NCBI GenBank assembly: GCA_036023115.1
Contig: JAYKKT010000041.1
Span: 7,318,001 to 7,382,000, forward strand
Direction of reading: 5' to 3'
Length of the DNA stretch: 64,000 nucleotides
DNA from: Brasenia schreberi
Lineage: Eukaryota; Streptophyta; Magnoliopsida; Nymphaeales; Cabombaceae
Shown here in pieces: positions 24,160-35,478 of this stretch. The first letter of the stretch is position 1; the number at the start of each line of letters is the position of its first letter. The notes beneath the pieces were generated by a model. The model saw only the letters and a program-made list of their open reading frames with translations, was not told the origin of the DNA and did no database searches. Both the position numbers and the translations under genes were made by a program.

Positions 24160-25880
24160 ATGTCGAGTTCAGACTCCAATGAGGTGACCAACCATGTCTC
24201 GCGCACATGAAGTCCTCACTCAAAGAGATTTTCAAAAATCAGAAATAGGAGAGAAGAAATAGAGGATTTGCGAAAAGATTTTGAAGCCAAAATCGCTGCA
24301 CTTAGCCAAGAGGCCGAGGCAACTAATTTGTGTTCGTCTCATGACGAACCAGCAAAGGCTAAAAAGAAATTCAATAAAACTCGCAAACCCAAGGAAACCT
24401 CCGCTATGGAGGGAAACCAATACCACGAGTCATTCAGTCATAAGGACTGTAAAGCCCTACAATAGTTGCTAAAAGGGCAAAATAAAGAGAAAAGAACGTA
24501 TGCCCTGTCCTTCCTTTGGATTACGAAACAGACAGTGACGACGAAATACCGAATTTCCATCGGTATGATAGCATGGGGGATCCTAGATCCCACCTGCAAC
24601 TCTTTTCTCGTCGAGCCCACAAAAAGAAGGACTCGATGAAATGGATTTATTGGTTTCCCCTTTCCCTTAAAGGAACTGCTTCAAAATGGCTTGCTTCTTA
24701 CGATTTGAGTCAGTTTGCAACTTTTGAAGAGTTAGTGAACTACTTTATGCAATGATTTTTGCATAACATAGAAGTGACGCCAACTCTAAACACTTTGAGG
24801 GATACAAAACAAGCGGCGAACGAGGATGTACACGCATTTATCGTTCGATGGAGGTCCCTCCTAGGGCAAGTGAGAGAGCCAATATCAGAAGGATGCGCAG
24901 TAATGCTCATCCTTGACAATTTTAGTAGTAATTTGAAAACCGTTCTCTTCCTACATGAAATCTCAACTTTTCACAAGTTAATCAAGAAAGCTTCCCTTTT
25001 CGACATAAATTTAAAGAAGGGAGTCTACGATCACTTGTGGAAAGGGAGTGTTTTACCAAAGACTCGGTTGGAAAAACCCGGCACATACAGGATGCCCATA
25101 ATGAACAAAGGGGCAAAGCCCCTAAAAATTGACAACGTCTGAGTGGAAACAAACCCGGCCGACACTTCGAAAAAAATTGAGCAAAAAAAGGAAAATTTGC
25201 AAAAACGTTTTGAAAAATATGAGTACATGCCCTTAATGCAACCTGTTTCGGAGGTCCTAGACCTCCTACTCGCACAAGAGATGATTACACTCCTAGAAAT
25301 TCCAGAGGGGACACCCCCAAAAGGGAAATTTCTAAATAGATTTTGCAAGTATCATCGACTAAAAGGTCATGATACTAGCAAGTGTTTTTCCCTTTTAAAC
25401 AAGATTGAGAACTTGATAGCATAGGATCAGCTCCAGGTCACTGAGAAACTAGAGCCTGCCCAAGCTATTTTCAAAGAACCCTTCCCCAATCACGCAAGCA
25501 CTAGTGGGAAGGGCAAAGAGGTATGTGCTTTCTTGACTTCAAAAAGTCTAGTGCATTCATCTTATTCTGGCTTTACTACTTGTACACCATCTCTCATCCT
25601 TCATAGGAAAATCGCCCAAGTAGTAATCCGGGGAGCGCCTAGAGTCTCGCTCCCGGTTAGAACCATTTTACAAATTCAAGGTGCTCCAAAGCACACAAGA
25701 AGAGCCACAATAGGCGCGAGCCCTAGGCAGATTGTGGGGGAGGTGATTAGGTCCGGAAGGATCTATCAACCCCCACATCTACAAAGTGTTAAAAAAAAGT
25801 GGTCAGTATTCTTGGCCCTTCAAAAGCATGTATTCCTAGGGTTTCGCCAAAAACGGACAAAGGAAAAAATGTTTTAACCT
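24160..25880 (+). pseudogene. Decayed gag of element B
   Basis: Reading frames at 24268-24465, 24516-24755, 24759-25142 and 25143-25424 are pieces of one gag that aligns with element C. Landmarks are an EDLRKDFEAKI coiled-coil-like segment, EGNQYHESF, YETDSDDEIPNFHRYD, the core LFSRRAHKKK...WLASYDLSQFATFEELV, TPTLNTLRDTKQ, and CKYHRLKGHDTSKCFSL. Breaks include an amber codon at 24463-24465 that element C shares, a 7-nt deletion before 24516, a TGA at 25141 where C has an arginine codon, and a TAG near 25422. Gag would form the virus-like particle; this copy cannot. Confidence 0.85.
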
Positions 25881-26500
25881 TGTATGATTTTGAAAATCAT
25901 CTTTCGAAGATTCCCATAAACATGTCCATCCTAGAGCTGATACAAACCTCGCCTAGGCATAGACTTGTCTTAGAAAAAATCCTAAAAAGAGCCAAGGTTA
26001 GCCCAAGTATAACCCCTGAGTCCTTGTCAATCTAAGTGGCGCCCATATGTGTAAAAATACCAATCGTGTTCTCGGAAGAGGATATCGAAATACCATATGA
26101 AACCCACAACCAAGCTTTGCACATCGAGGTAGTTTTAAATTACTATCCTCTTCACAAATGCTTAGTTGATGGGGGAGGAGGTCTCAACATCCTTTCGCTC
26201 CACGTAGCGTATCAAATCGGAGTCACCTTGACCTCCGTAAACCCAAGCCCCATCGTAATCACTGGATACGATGGGAATGCATCTAGACCACTAGGAGCCG
26301 TGGAATTACCCATAGAAACAGGGGGCATAGCCCACATGGGGGTGTTCCATGTCTTAGACATTCACTCCCACTACAACTTATTGCTGAGAAGACCCTTGAT
26401 ACACAGCCTGCGAGCTGTACCATCCACCTTCCATAGGTGTGTCAAAATCCCCCACGAAGACCATATAGTGGTAATTCTAACCAAAATCCAAAAAAATTAA
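25880..26500 (+). pseudogene. Protease region of element B
   Basis: The frame at 26036-26500 carries the retropepsin-like segment with LVDGGGGLNIL, the flap-side VITGYDGNASRPLG and a C-terminal LLLRRPLIHS. The catalytic motif reads DGG rather than DTG or DSG, as in element C. After VVIL the sequence jumps into the lysine-rich start of pol. About 580 bp present in C, including the G-patch-like module, is missing. Confidence 0.8.
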
Positions 26501-26535
26501 AAAATCTCAAAATACAAAAATAATGTGAAAAATCT

Positions 26536-29190
26536 CAAAAACCAAAAACATTAGAAATTTGTGCAAAAACCAAAAAAGTTGTAGTTTGTATAGCTCCAAG
26601 TGTCTTTGCTTTGCCAAAATCCAAAAAAATTGAAAAATTAGAAATTTCCAAAAACAAAATCCTGTATATACCAGCTCTTGGTAAAAATTTGGAAAAGGCC
26701 AAGGATTTTGAAGAGAAAATTATCTTCATAATAAGACCAAAAGCTTCGAAACCTGTAGAAATTCCAAAACAAAAACCAGGTGTTTTCAAAACCCATGCAT
26801 CAAGTTTAAATTCCCTAGGATTCAATACTCTCGAGAATGATCAAAGCCTGGAAGATGATCCCTTTCTCCCTGAGGAGGATCCCACTTCTGAGCTTCCCGA
26901 GTTTCATAAAATCCTTGATTTTGAAAAACCTTTGAATTCTGTAGGAGGGATTTCATAGAGATCAACCTAGGGAGTAAATCAAAGCCCAAACACATTAAGA
27001 TAGGCGCATGTTTGCATGAGCATAAAAAATCATCATTCATTGCATTCTTGAAAACCTATATCGATGTGTTTGCATGGACGTATGAAGACATGCCAGGTAT
27101 AGACCCAAGAGTCATAGAGCATCGTCTTCCCCTAGATTTGGATTCGAAACCCATAAAGCAAAAGCTTAGAAAGATTCATCCGAACGTACATGCGCAAGTT
27201 AAAGAGGGTTTAGAGTATCTGCTAAAAGCCAGTTTTATAAAACCCATTGCGTATTCTGATTGGTTGTCAAATATTGTTGTGGTTCAAAAATCCAATGAGA
27301 AAATTTGAATATGCATCGATTTTAGAAACCTGAATAAAGCCACCCCAAAGGATAACTTTCTTTTACCTAACATTGATTTGATAGTCGATAGTACTGCAAA
27401 TCATGAAATGTTTTCATTCATGGATGGCTATTCAGGATATAACCAAATTAAATTAGCCCCAAGAGCTCAGGCTAAAACTGCTTTCACCATACCCTGGGAC
27501 ACATACTGCTATACAGTCATGCCCTTTGGTTTGAAAAATGCTGGTGCCACCTACCAAAGAGTCATGACTACGATCTTTCACGATCAAATTCATGAGCTCG
27601 TAGAGGTATATGTGGATGATCTTTTGGCTAAATCAAAAACTCGATGCACCCATATCGAATGTTTACAAAAAAATTTCGAAAGGCTTAGGCTTTACAAAGT
27701 AAAGCTAAACCCTCAAAAATGCGTTTTCGGAATAAAATCCGGTAAGCTATTAGGCTTTATGGTAAGCCAAAGGGGCATCGAAGTCGACCCCTCTAAGTGT
27801 AGAGCCATCATAGACATGTCTCCACCCTCCAATCTTACGCAAATTCATAGCCTCCAAGGTCGCCTCCAATCAATTCGCAGGTTTATTTCAAACCTCGCTA
27901 CAAGATGCGAACCTTTCAACAAACTTTTGAGAAAAGGGGTAAAATTCGTATGGGACGATGAGTGTCAAAAAGCTTTCGAAAGACTAAAAGCGTATTTGGT
28001 TAATCCTCCTGTTTTAAACCCTCCAAAGTAAGGAAAACCTCTTTTACTTTATATTTCTGTGCATGCAAATGCTTTGGGTGCATTATTGGCTCAATATGAG
28101 GATGATACCTATAAAGAGTATGCCATCTACTATATTTCGAAAACTCTATTGGCTTATGAACAAAATTATCAAGCCATGAAGAAGACTTGCTTGGCCTTGG
28201 TGTGGGCCTGCCAGAAATTTCGACACTACTTCCTAGATCATGAGATCTGGATAGTGTCTAGGCTTGATTCAATCAAGCATCTGTTTGAAAAACCTATCCT
28301 CACGGGTAGGCTGGGTAAATGGCAACTCCTCTTGATGGAGTATGACCTGAAATTCCACCATCAAACGTCCATCAAGGGCCAAGCCCTAGCCGACAATGTG
28401 GCCAACTTTCCCTTGGAAGATTCATATCCCACACTTGACAAAATGCCCGATGAAGGCATATTTCAAAACCAATTTCAAAATCACATTTTATCAAATTGCT
28501 CAAACGAAAACCAAGTGTGGAAGATGCACTTCGATGGGGAATGAAACCAAAGAGGGGTTGAGACAGGAATCATCCTCATATCCCCTGAAAAGGGAGAAAT
28601 ACCCATAGCCATTCGTCTAGATTTCGAGTGTTCCAATAACACAGCCGAATATGAAGCACTCATACAAGGCTTAAAAATTTTGAAAACTCTAGGGGCATCA
28701 TGCATCGAAGTCTTTGGAGATTCTTTACTTGTCATAAACCAAGTGTTAAAGATTTGGCAAGTTAAAAATAAAAAACTTCTTTCATACCACAAATTGGCCA
28801 CCAAACTGGTCGAGTCGTTCAAATCGTGTACACTCACACACGTAGGAAGAGAAGATAATGGCATAGCCGATGCCCTCTCATCCTTGGGCTCAGCCCTAAG
28901 GGTTGATCCCACTTTGGGAACTAGACCCTTAGAAATATGGCACTTGCCCACTCCATCCACACACGATCTTGAGATTTGCCAAAACAACACAACTTCTACT
29001 AAAAAACCCTGGTTTCAAGACATCAAAAAGTTCTTAGAAAATGAAGGATTTTCAGAATACGCTTCGTCTAAAGACAAAGCTTTTATATGAAGAATTTCGA
29101 CCTGATATTTGATTTTGGGAGGGGTTATGTACAAAAAGAGTTTCATTGGCATCTTACTAAGGTGTGTCGACCTGGAGGAGGCTAGGATAG
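26536..29190 (+). pseudogene. Element B pol, 5' portion (RT, RNase H, second RNase H)
   Basis: Colinear with the intact pol of C. RT motifs include FAWTYEDMPGIDP, SFMDGYSGYNQI and YVDDLLAKS (about 27610-27636). The gypsy RNase H (28059-28440) and the second, archaeal-like RNase H (about 28515-28900) follow. In-frame stops at 27306, 28029, 28542 and 29088 break it; several are C-to-T changes at CpG or CAA codons relative to C. Element C interrupts it at 29191 and B resumes at 44904. Confidence 0.88.
29186..29190 (+). other. Target-site duplication of element C, left copy
   Basis: GATAG precedes the element C 5' LTR and is repeated at 44904-44908. The uninterrupted pol of C reads AGGATAGTAATGC at the same place (near 38201), confirming the empty-site sequence of B. 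Confidence 0.95.
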
Positions 29191-32100
29191 TGTAAACACC
29201 CGAAATCCCACGAATTCCTTAAACAAACCTGGTTTTGTAAAAGCAGCCCCAAAGGGCCATTTTTGAGTCTGGAAACCCAGGAGCCTTCCAGACAACCCTG
29301 TACATATGTTTTAAACTCTGTATTTCAAAAATATATAATATAGCTTTTGAAAACCTTTTAAAACATGTTTTGAAACCCTGAAGTGGCTTGGCCCGATCAA
29401 GATAGGACCAGGAGAGCTAAAAAGAGCCCGAAACCGGAGCACACGTCGAGCCCGGCACAGCGACTCTTGTATCTGATTCACACCCCCAGGATCTCGAACG
29501 TCCAAGACCTTGTTCTTATCGAAATATCATTTGAAATCATTTCCGGAAGGCAGAAACGGAGGCGGACGACTATGTTGGCGAAGACCCAACGCAGACGGAG
29601 TACTGATGCTGTCAGGCCCCGCACGAATCGTCCATTTCGAACCCAGCTCGAAGGAGTCAGAGTTCAGTTTGTATTGGATCTGGACCATATATATCCAGAT
29701 CCCAATCCAAACCCATATGTGGACTTGGATTGGGATTTGGATCCAGAGATCCAATCCAATATCCATATCCATGGCCCACATCACCTTCTCATAAATGGAG
29801 GTGGGGCCCACTTGAAATTCACGTGGGATCATGGGCATGAGAGAGAGTGGGGATGGAAAATATCAAGAGGGTTGTAATTAAGCTTGACTTGTGTGTCAAG
29901 TTTGGGGTTAATCATGTGGGTTAGCCTAATTGAGTGGGTTTAAGCTTGTAATTAGCCAAAACCTAACCTAGGGCTGCACCAACATGAGATGGTTAAGGTC
30001 TATGGGCCATGCAAAGGGAGCTCCTTCACCTAAACCTAACCCAAAACACCTAATCCAAGCCTACCCCCCTAATCCACCCCTAATTTGAGCCTAATCACCT
30101 AACGCACTTCCCTAATCCCGGCCTAATCCCAACCTAATCACCTAACCCACTTCCCTAATCCTTCCCTAAACCTAGGTTAATTCCCCTAATCCTAGCCTAA
30201 TCACCTAACCTAGCTCACTAAACCTCACCCTAAAACCCAACCACCTAACCTAGCCCTAAACCCCTAAACCACCCCTAGCCCACAATCTACCCAAACCCCT
30301 AGTTTTCAAAATATCTGGCCCAACCCTTTCCAGCCCACCTTATCTACATACCACCCTACCTAAACCACCTAACCACTACCCCAAGCCCAACCCTAACCGA
30401 CCTACCCATCCCTATTTAAACCCCCCCCCTTGGGGGCGGGTTTTTCCTGGCTGGCCGCCCTCACCAATCCCAGCCGGGTCCCCTTCTTCCCCAAGTCCAG
30501 CTGAGTTCCATCACCTCCCTCCTGTTCCACCTACTCCACCTGCACCGCCACCTTCTCTCTTCCATCCACCACCATCTCCCAGCCGGACGCCACCACCCTC
30601 TCCCAGCCGGACGCCACACTTGCTCTCCATCCCATCTACACCCGGCTTCTCTCTTCCATCCGCCACCTCTCCCCATTCGGTAAGCATTCCCCAACTCTAC
30701 CTAAACCCTTCTCTACTCCCTCTCCACTCCTAGCCACCCACCATATCATCATCTCATCTACACATCAACCCCTTTGCTGCCACCATTTTCACTTAGCCGA
30801 ACCTAGCACAACCTAAACCACCTGCCACTACCTAACCATCCTATCTACATCCGACCACCCTATAGGACTCCCATTCGGCCTTCCCATAAACTCCCCTTTA
30901 GGTCCACATTCCCAAAACACTCGACTCTCCTAGTGACCCTAAACACTCACTTGGTCCAGCCCTTTAATCCCCCACATCAAGGCGACACCCACTTGCAGCC
31001 GGCCACCTTCGAGGCGCCTATCCCGCGCCCCACTTGCAGCCGGCCAGCACCCTTTGTCATTCCCCTTCGCGGAGCTCCCGTTTGCAGCCCAAGGCGAAGG
31101 CCAAGCCCACGCTCAAGCAAGGCCTCTACGGACCAGCTACTCGTAAGTGCCTAAACTCGGTCTTTAGTTGTATACTTGCTTGAGATTCAATTTGATACGG
31201 GGTTGTAATAACGAAGCATAGTCTCCCCCCGCTTGTAATAACGTGGCTTGGCACACCCACACACGTGCACTCTCTTAGTTGTGCACGATTTTGAACACAC
31301 ACGGGCCTAATCAGCCTCTAATACATAAGTATATATATTTTCATTCTCGAAGGGTTTTGCTTAAGTTGGGTGCGTTGTCTTTCAATTCAAGCACTCACAC
31401 ACATTGAGCTTTCGCTCTTATTTGAAAGACCCAAGTAAGGGCCGACCTATACTATTTGGGTTTCATTTCATGTCGTGTGAGTAAGTCTTTCAATTCAAGC
31501 ACTTTCACACACATTGAGCTTTCGCTCTTATTTGAAAGACCCAAGTAAGGGCCGACCTATACTATTTGGGTTTCATTTCATGTCGTGTGTGTAAGTCTTT
31601 CAATTCAAGTACTCTCACACACATTGAGCCTTCGCTCTTACTCCCAAGACCTTAGTAAAGGCCTTATTGCAGTTATATTTGGGTTTCATTTATGTCGTGT
31701 GTGTAGTACTTCAATTCAAGTACTCTCACACACATTGAGCCTTCGCTCTTACTCCCAAGACCTTAGTCAAGGCCATACTGCAATTTATATTTGGGTTTAA
31801 TTTCATGTCGTGTGTGTAAGTCTTTCAATTCAAGCACGCACCCACATTGAGCCTTCGCTCTTATTTGCAAGACCCGAGTAAGGGCTCATATACATAATCT
31901 ATATACATATCTCCCTTCGGTTATTTCCCTTCGGTTATTTCCCTTCAGTATTGTCTTTACATTTCGGGTTTTCCCTTTGGAGTAGCGTGAGTTTGCATTG
32001 CATCTACGCCATACCACGAGGTAGGACGCATATTGCATCAAAGCAAGCCCCGCTCGAATTCGCCCACGTAGTGGAGTGTTCATAACACACAAACTGGGTG

Positions 32101-32462
32101 GCCCGAAAAGGGATATAAGAAAAGACTTAGGCACGTGCAAATCTACGTGATCTAAAACATGCAATCGCATTTTAAAGACCCGAAATAGACACCTCGAATC
32201 GCTTCATAGTCTTTCTCTCTAAAAACTCGATTTTTGCAAAGCGTACAGACTGACCCTTGCGCATCGGTGCAAGAAGGTCTGCGATGACAAGAGCTTACTT
32301 GCTCACAGTCGCCACGTTTAGAAGTTAGTGTTAAAAATATCTTCGCTAGCTTAGGTAAGCTAGCTGGCACGCCCTGTTTGCATACATAGGCCTTAGACAC
32401 ACGAGAGGATCCACTCTAAGCCCTGAAAAAGGCAAAGAGGCGGGGATTTTCGCGCGTCTACA
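29191..32462 (+). repeat. Element C 5' LTR
   Basis: A 3,272-bp LTR from TGTAAACACC to GTCTACA, nearly identical by eye to 41633-44903. U3 carries GGAT/ATCC boxes (29660-29770) and a weak CATAAATGG promoter box near 29790. A CCTAA-rich segment (30020-30400), a C-rich segment (30420-31130) and five regular hairpin units follow. Proline-rich frames in the C-rich part are compositional artefacts. Confidence 0.95.
31370..31885 (+). repeat. Regular five-unit hairpin array in the element C 5' LTR
   Basis: GAGC starts at 31406, 31516, 31626, 31737 and 31849, spaced 110-112 bp, each followed by TTTC or CTTC and GCTC. Each unit also has a GTGTGNGT start opposed to a TCACACACA segment. Some have a CCTTAGTAAAGG hairpin where element A has CCCTAGTAAGGG, a paired change on both arms. 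The 3' LTR has the same array near 43800-44320. Confidence 0.8.
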
Positions 32463-32467
32463 GAGAT

Positions 32468-32485
32468 TGGCACGCCCGGTGGGAC
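32468..32485 (+). other. Primer-binding site of element C
   Basis: TGGCACGCCCGGTGGGAC lies five bases after the LTR end. The gag ATG at 32603 follows about 118 bases later. Confidence 0.88.
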
Positions 32486-32602
32486 GTGAGCCTTTCAAAA
32501 ATCGAGTTTTTAAGTAGAAGTCTTGTAAAAATTTTAAAAAGGTGTCGTTTTGACTTATTTTCTTTGCTTGTACTTAGGACATTTTGAAAAAGCTTGAAAA
32601 GC

Positions 32603-34846
32603 ATGTCAAAATCCAATCCAAGTGAAGTGTCGAGCCAAGGCTCATGCGCATCAAGTTCTCACTCTAGGAGGATTTTCAAAAACAAAATAAAACTAGATGA
32701 AATAGAGGACTTGAGAAGGGAGTTTGAGGCCAAAATCGATGCTCTCAGCCAAGAGGCTGAAGTAGGCGATTCATGTTCATCGAACGGTGAACAAAGGCCT
32801 AAAAAGAAATCTGAAAAACCTCGCAAGCAAAAAGAGGCCTCCGTAATGGAAGGCAACCAATACCACGAGTCCTTCACACAAAAGGACCGTAAAGCCCTAC
32901 AGTAGTTGCTAAAAGGGCAGAATAAAGAGAAAAGAAGCTACGCCTTGTCTGATTTTCTTCCTATGGACTACGAAACAGACAGTGACGATGAAATACCGAA
33001 CTTCCATCGGTATGATGGCATGGGAGACCCTAGGTCTCACTTGCAGCTTTTCTCACGTCGAGCCCATAAGAAGAAAAAGGACTCAATGAAATGGGTGTAT
33101 TGGTTCCCTTTATCCCTTAAAGGCACAACTGCCAAATGGCTGGCTTCCTACGACTTAAGCCAGTTCGCTACTTTTGAAGAGTTAGCGAACTGCTTCATGC
33201 AAAGATTTGCACACAACGTAGAAGTCACGCCAACCCTGAATACCTTAAGGGATACAAAGCAAGGCATGAACGAAGACGTACATGCCTTCATTATAAGATG
33301 GAGGTCGCTTTTGGGCCAAGTGCGAGAGCCCATATCCGAAGGATGTGCAGTAATGCTCATCCTGGATAATTTTAAAAGCAAGTTAAAAACCCTTCTCTCG
33401 CTCCATGAGATTTCAACTTTCCATAAGTTGATCAAAAAGGCCTCCCTTTTCGAAACCAACTTGCGAAAAGGGACATACGACCACTTATGGAAAGGAAGTG
33501 CCGTTCCAAAAACCCGTTTGTAAAAGCCCATCGCATATGGGCTGCCCACGACGGACAAAGGGGCAAAGCCCCATAAAATCGCCAATGTCCGGGTGGATCC
33601 AGGGATGGCGGGCACTTCCAAAAATTTTGAAAAATTAGAAAATAAGAGGGAACGCAATTTTCAAAAACCGGTTGAAAAACGGGAGTGTACTCCGCTGGGG
33701 CAACCTGTGTCGAAGGTCCTAGACCTCTTACTTGCCCAGGGCATGATAGAACTCCCCGAAATCCCCGAAGGAGTCACGTCCAAAGGGGGGTATTTAAACC
33801 GATTTTGTAAGTATCATCGGCTCAAAGGCCATGATACCAAACACTGCTTCTCTCTCTTAAATAAAATTGAGAACTTGATAGCAGAAGGCCGGCTCCAGGT
33901 CACTGCGGAACCTGAGCCACCTCAAGCTATCTTCAAGGAACCCTTTCCCAAACACGCCAGTGGCAGTGGGAAAGGAAAGGAGGTATGTACCCTCACCATT
34001 TCCAAGGAACTAGCGCAAAAGCCAGAACCTGGTCGACCTACTTGTGCGCCCATCCTTGTACTATACAAGAGGCCCGCCCAAGTCGTCATTCGGGGACCAC
34101 CAAAAGTGGAAACCCCGGTAAAACCAGCTTTGAAAATCCAAGGTTCTCCTCAGCTCATCCTTAGAGCCAAGTTTAGCGCGAACCCTAGGCTGGTCGTGGG
34201 GGAAGTCACTAGATACGGGAGGATCTATCAACCCCCGCACCTTCAAGGTGCTCAAAAGGTGGTCAGTGTGCCTGGCCCCTCAAAAACATGTATCCCTAGT
34301 GGTCTGCCAAAAGCAGATAAGGACAAAGTCATCCTAAATCCTTATGATTTCGAAAACCACCTTTCAAAGATTCCTATTCACATGTCTATCCTAGAGCTTA
34401 TAAAAACCTTGCCTAGGCATAGACTTGTATTAGAGAAAATTCTAGAAAGGGCCAAGGTTGATTCGAACATAAGTCCGGAATCCTTGTCTGCCCAAGTGGC
34501 TTTATTAGGAGCAAAATCGCCCATCACTTTTTCGGAAGATGATGTAGATAGACCCTACGAAATCCATAACCAGGCCCTGCATATCGAGGTGGTTCTAAAC
34601 AACCACTCTCTGGACAGGTGCCTAGTCGATGGTGGAGGAGGGTTCAACATCCTTCCACTTCATGTGGCGTACAAAATCGGAGTCACCTTGACTTCAGTGA
34701 ACCCAAGCCCCATCGTTATCACTGGATACGATGGGAATGCGTCTAGACCTTTAGGATCCATCGAACTCCCAATGGAAACGGGAGGGATCGAACACACGGG
34801 GGTGTTCCATGTCTTGGACATCCACCCCATTATAACCTGTTGCTAG
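32603..34846 (+). pseudogene. Element C gag and most of protease, interrupted
   Basis: A single frame runs from ATG 32603 to the protease, broken by TAG at 32903-32905 and TAA at 33521-33523. A one-base loss near 34826 shifts the end to a stop at 34846. Order: coiled-coil-like N-terminus (EDLRREFEAKI), EGNQYHESF, the gag core (FHRYDGMGDPRSHLQLFSRR, then the TLRDTKQ block), a CKYHRLKGHDTKHCFSL segment that may be a knuckle-like motif, a KIPIHMSILELI segment, and a retropepsin with LVDGGGGFNIL. The amber codon is shared with element B; the other two lesions are not. Gag would coat the RNA and protease would cleave the polyprotein. Confidence 0.88.
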
Positions 34847-35472
34847 GAAGGCCCTGGATACACAGTTTGTGCGCTGTGCCATCCACCTTCCACAGGTGTG
34901 TCAAGATCCCTTTTAAGGATCAGGTCGTAGTGATCCTAGGTGAGAGTCACCCACAGCTTCAGGGGATCATAAACTCCCCTTGTTTATCAAGCTCCCAGGC
35001 CCATGAGGCTAACCTGGGGCAAATTATGGTTGAGCCACCTCGGCTCGTGTTGAACAACCCTAGGAAGGTTGTATGTGTGAAGGGGCCGCCAAAAGCAGGC
35101 CCCCTCCCGACTTTAATCCTCTTAGGAAAACCCAAGCGTTCCCTATTTCCAAAGCCCCTGGACAAGAGGCCATACGAGCCTAATATGGACGATAGCATGT
35201 TCCAGGACCACGACTTGTATCCAACTTTTTCAAACAACAAAAAGTCGTGGAACATGTTGTTGAACATGGGCTACACGCCCTACAAGAGTCTAGGGGCACA
35301 AAACCAGGGTCTCCTAGAGCCCATCCTGCCTAGGGCCAACCCAAGCCGATATGGGATCGGCTATACTCCCCGAATACCGCCGGAGCCACCTCCTGTGACC
35401 ACCTGGGTCAAGGGTGCCCCGGAGCCTGTCTTAGAAGAGACCTATGGTTTAGATCTCCTATTCCGAGTCTAA
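34840..35472 (+). CDS. Element C protease C-terminus and G-patch-like module
   Basis: After the frameshift this frame resumes the protease (MLGRPWIHSLCAVPSTF), then continues through a proline-rich linker to a block with DDSMFQDHDLY, KKSWNMLLNMGY, KSLG, QGLLEPILPR and GIGYTP. The glycine and aromatic spacing suits a divergent G-patch. It ends at TAA 35470-35472, and pol follows in the same frame. The block is well conserved with element A, where it stays open although pol is ruined. Confidence 0.7.
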   Translation: MLGRPWIHSLCAVPSTFHRCVKIPFKDQVVVILGESHPQLQGIINSPCLSSSQAHEANLGQIMVEPPRLVLNNPRKVVCVKGPPKAGPLPTLILLGKPKRSLFPKPLDKRPYEPNMDDSMFQDHDLYPTFSNNKKSWNMLLNMGYTPYKSLGAQNQGLLEPILPRANPSRYGIGYTPRIPPEPPPVTTWVKGAPEPVLEETYGLDLLFRV

Positions 35473-35478
35473 CCCGTA

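Noticed and set aside
30000..30400. CCTAA-rich tracts as interstitial telomere repeats
   Set aside because: The words are irregular (CCTAACC, CCTAATC, CCCTAAAC) and not a regular CCCTAAA array. They recur at the same place in every LTR of this family, so they are LTR sequence.
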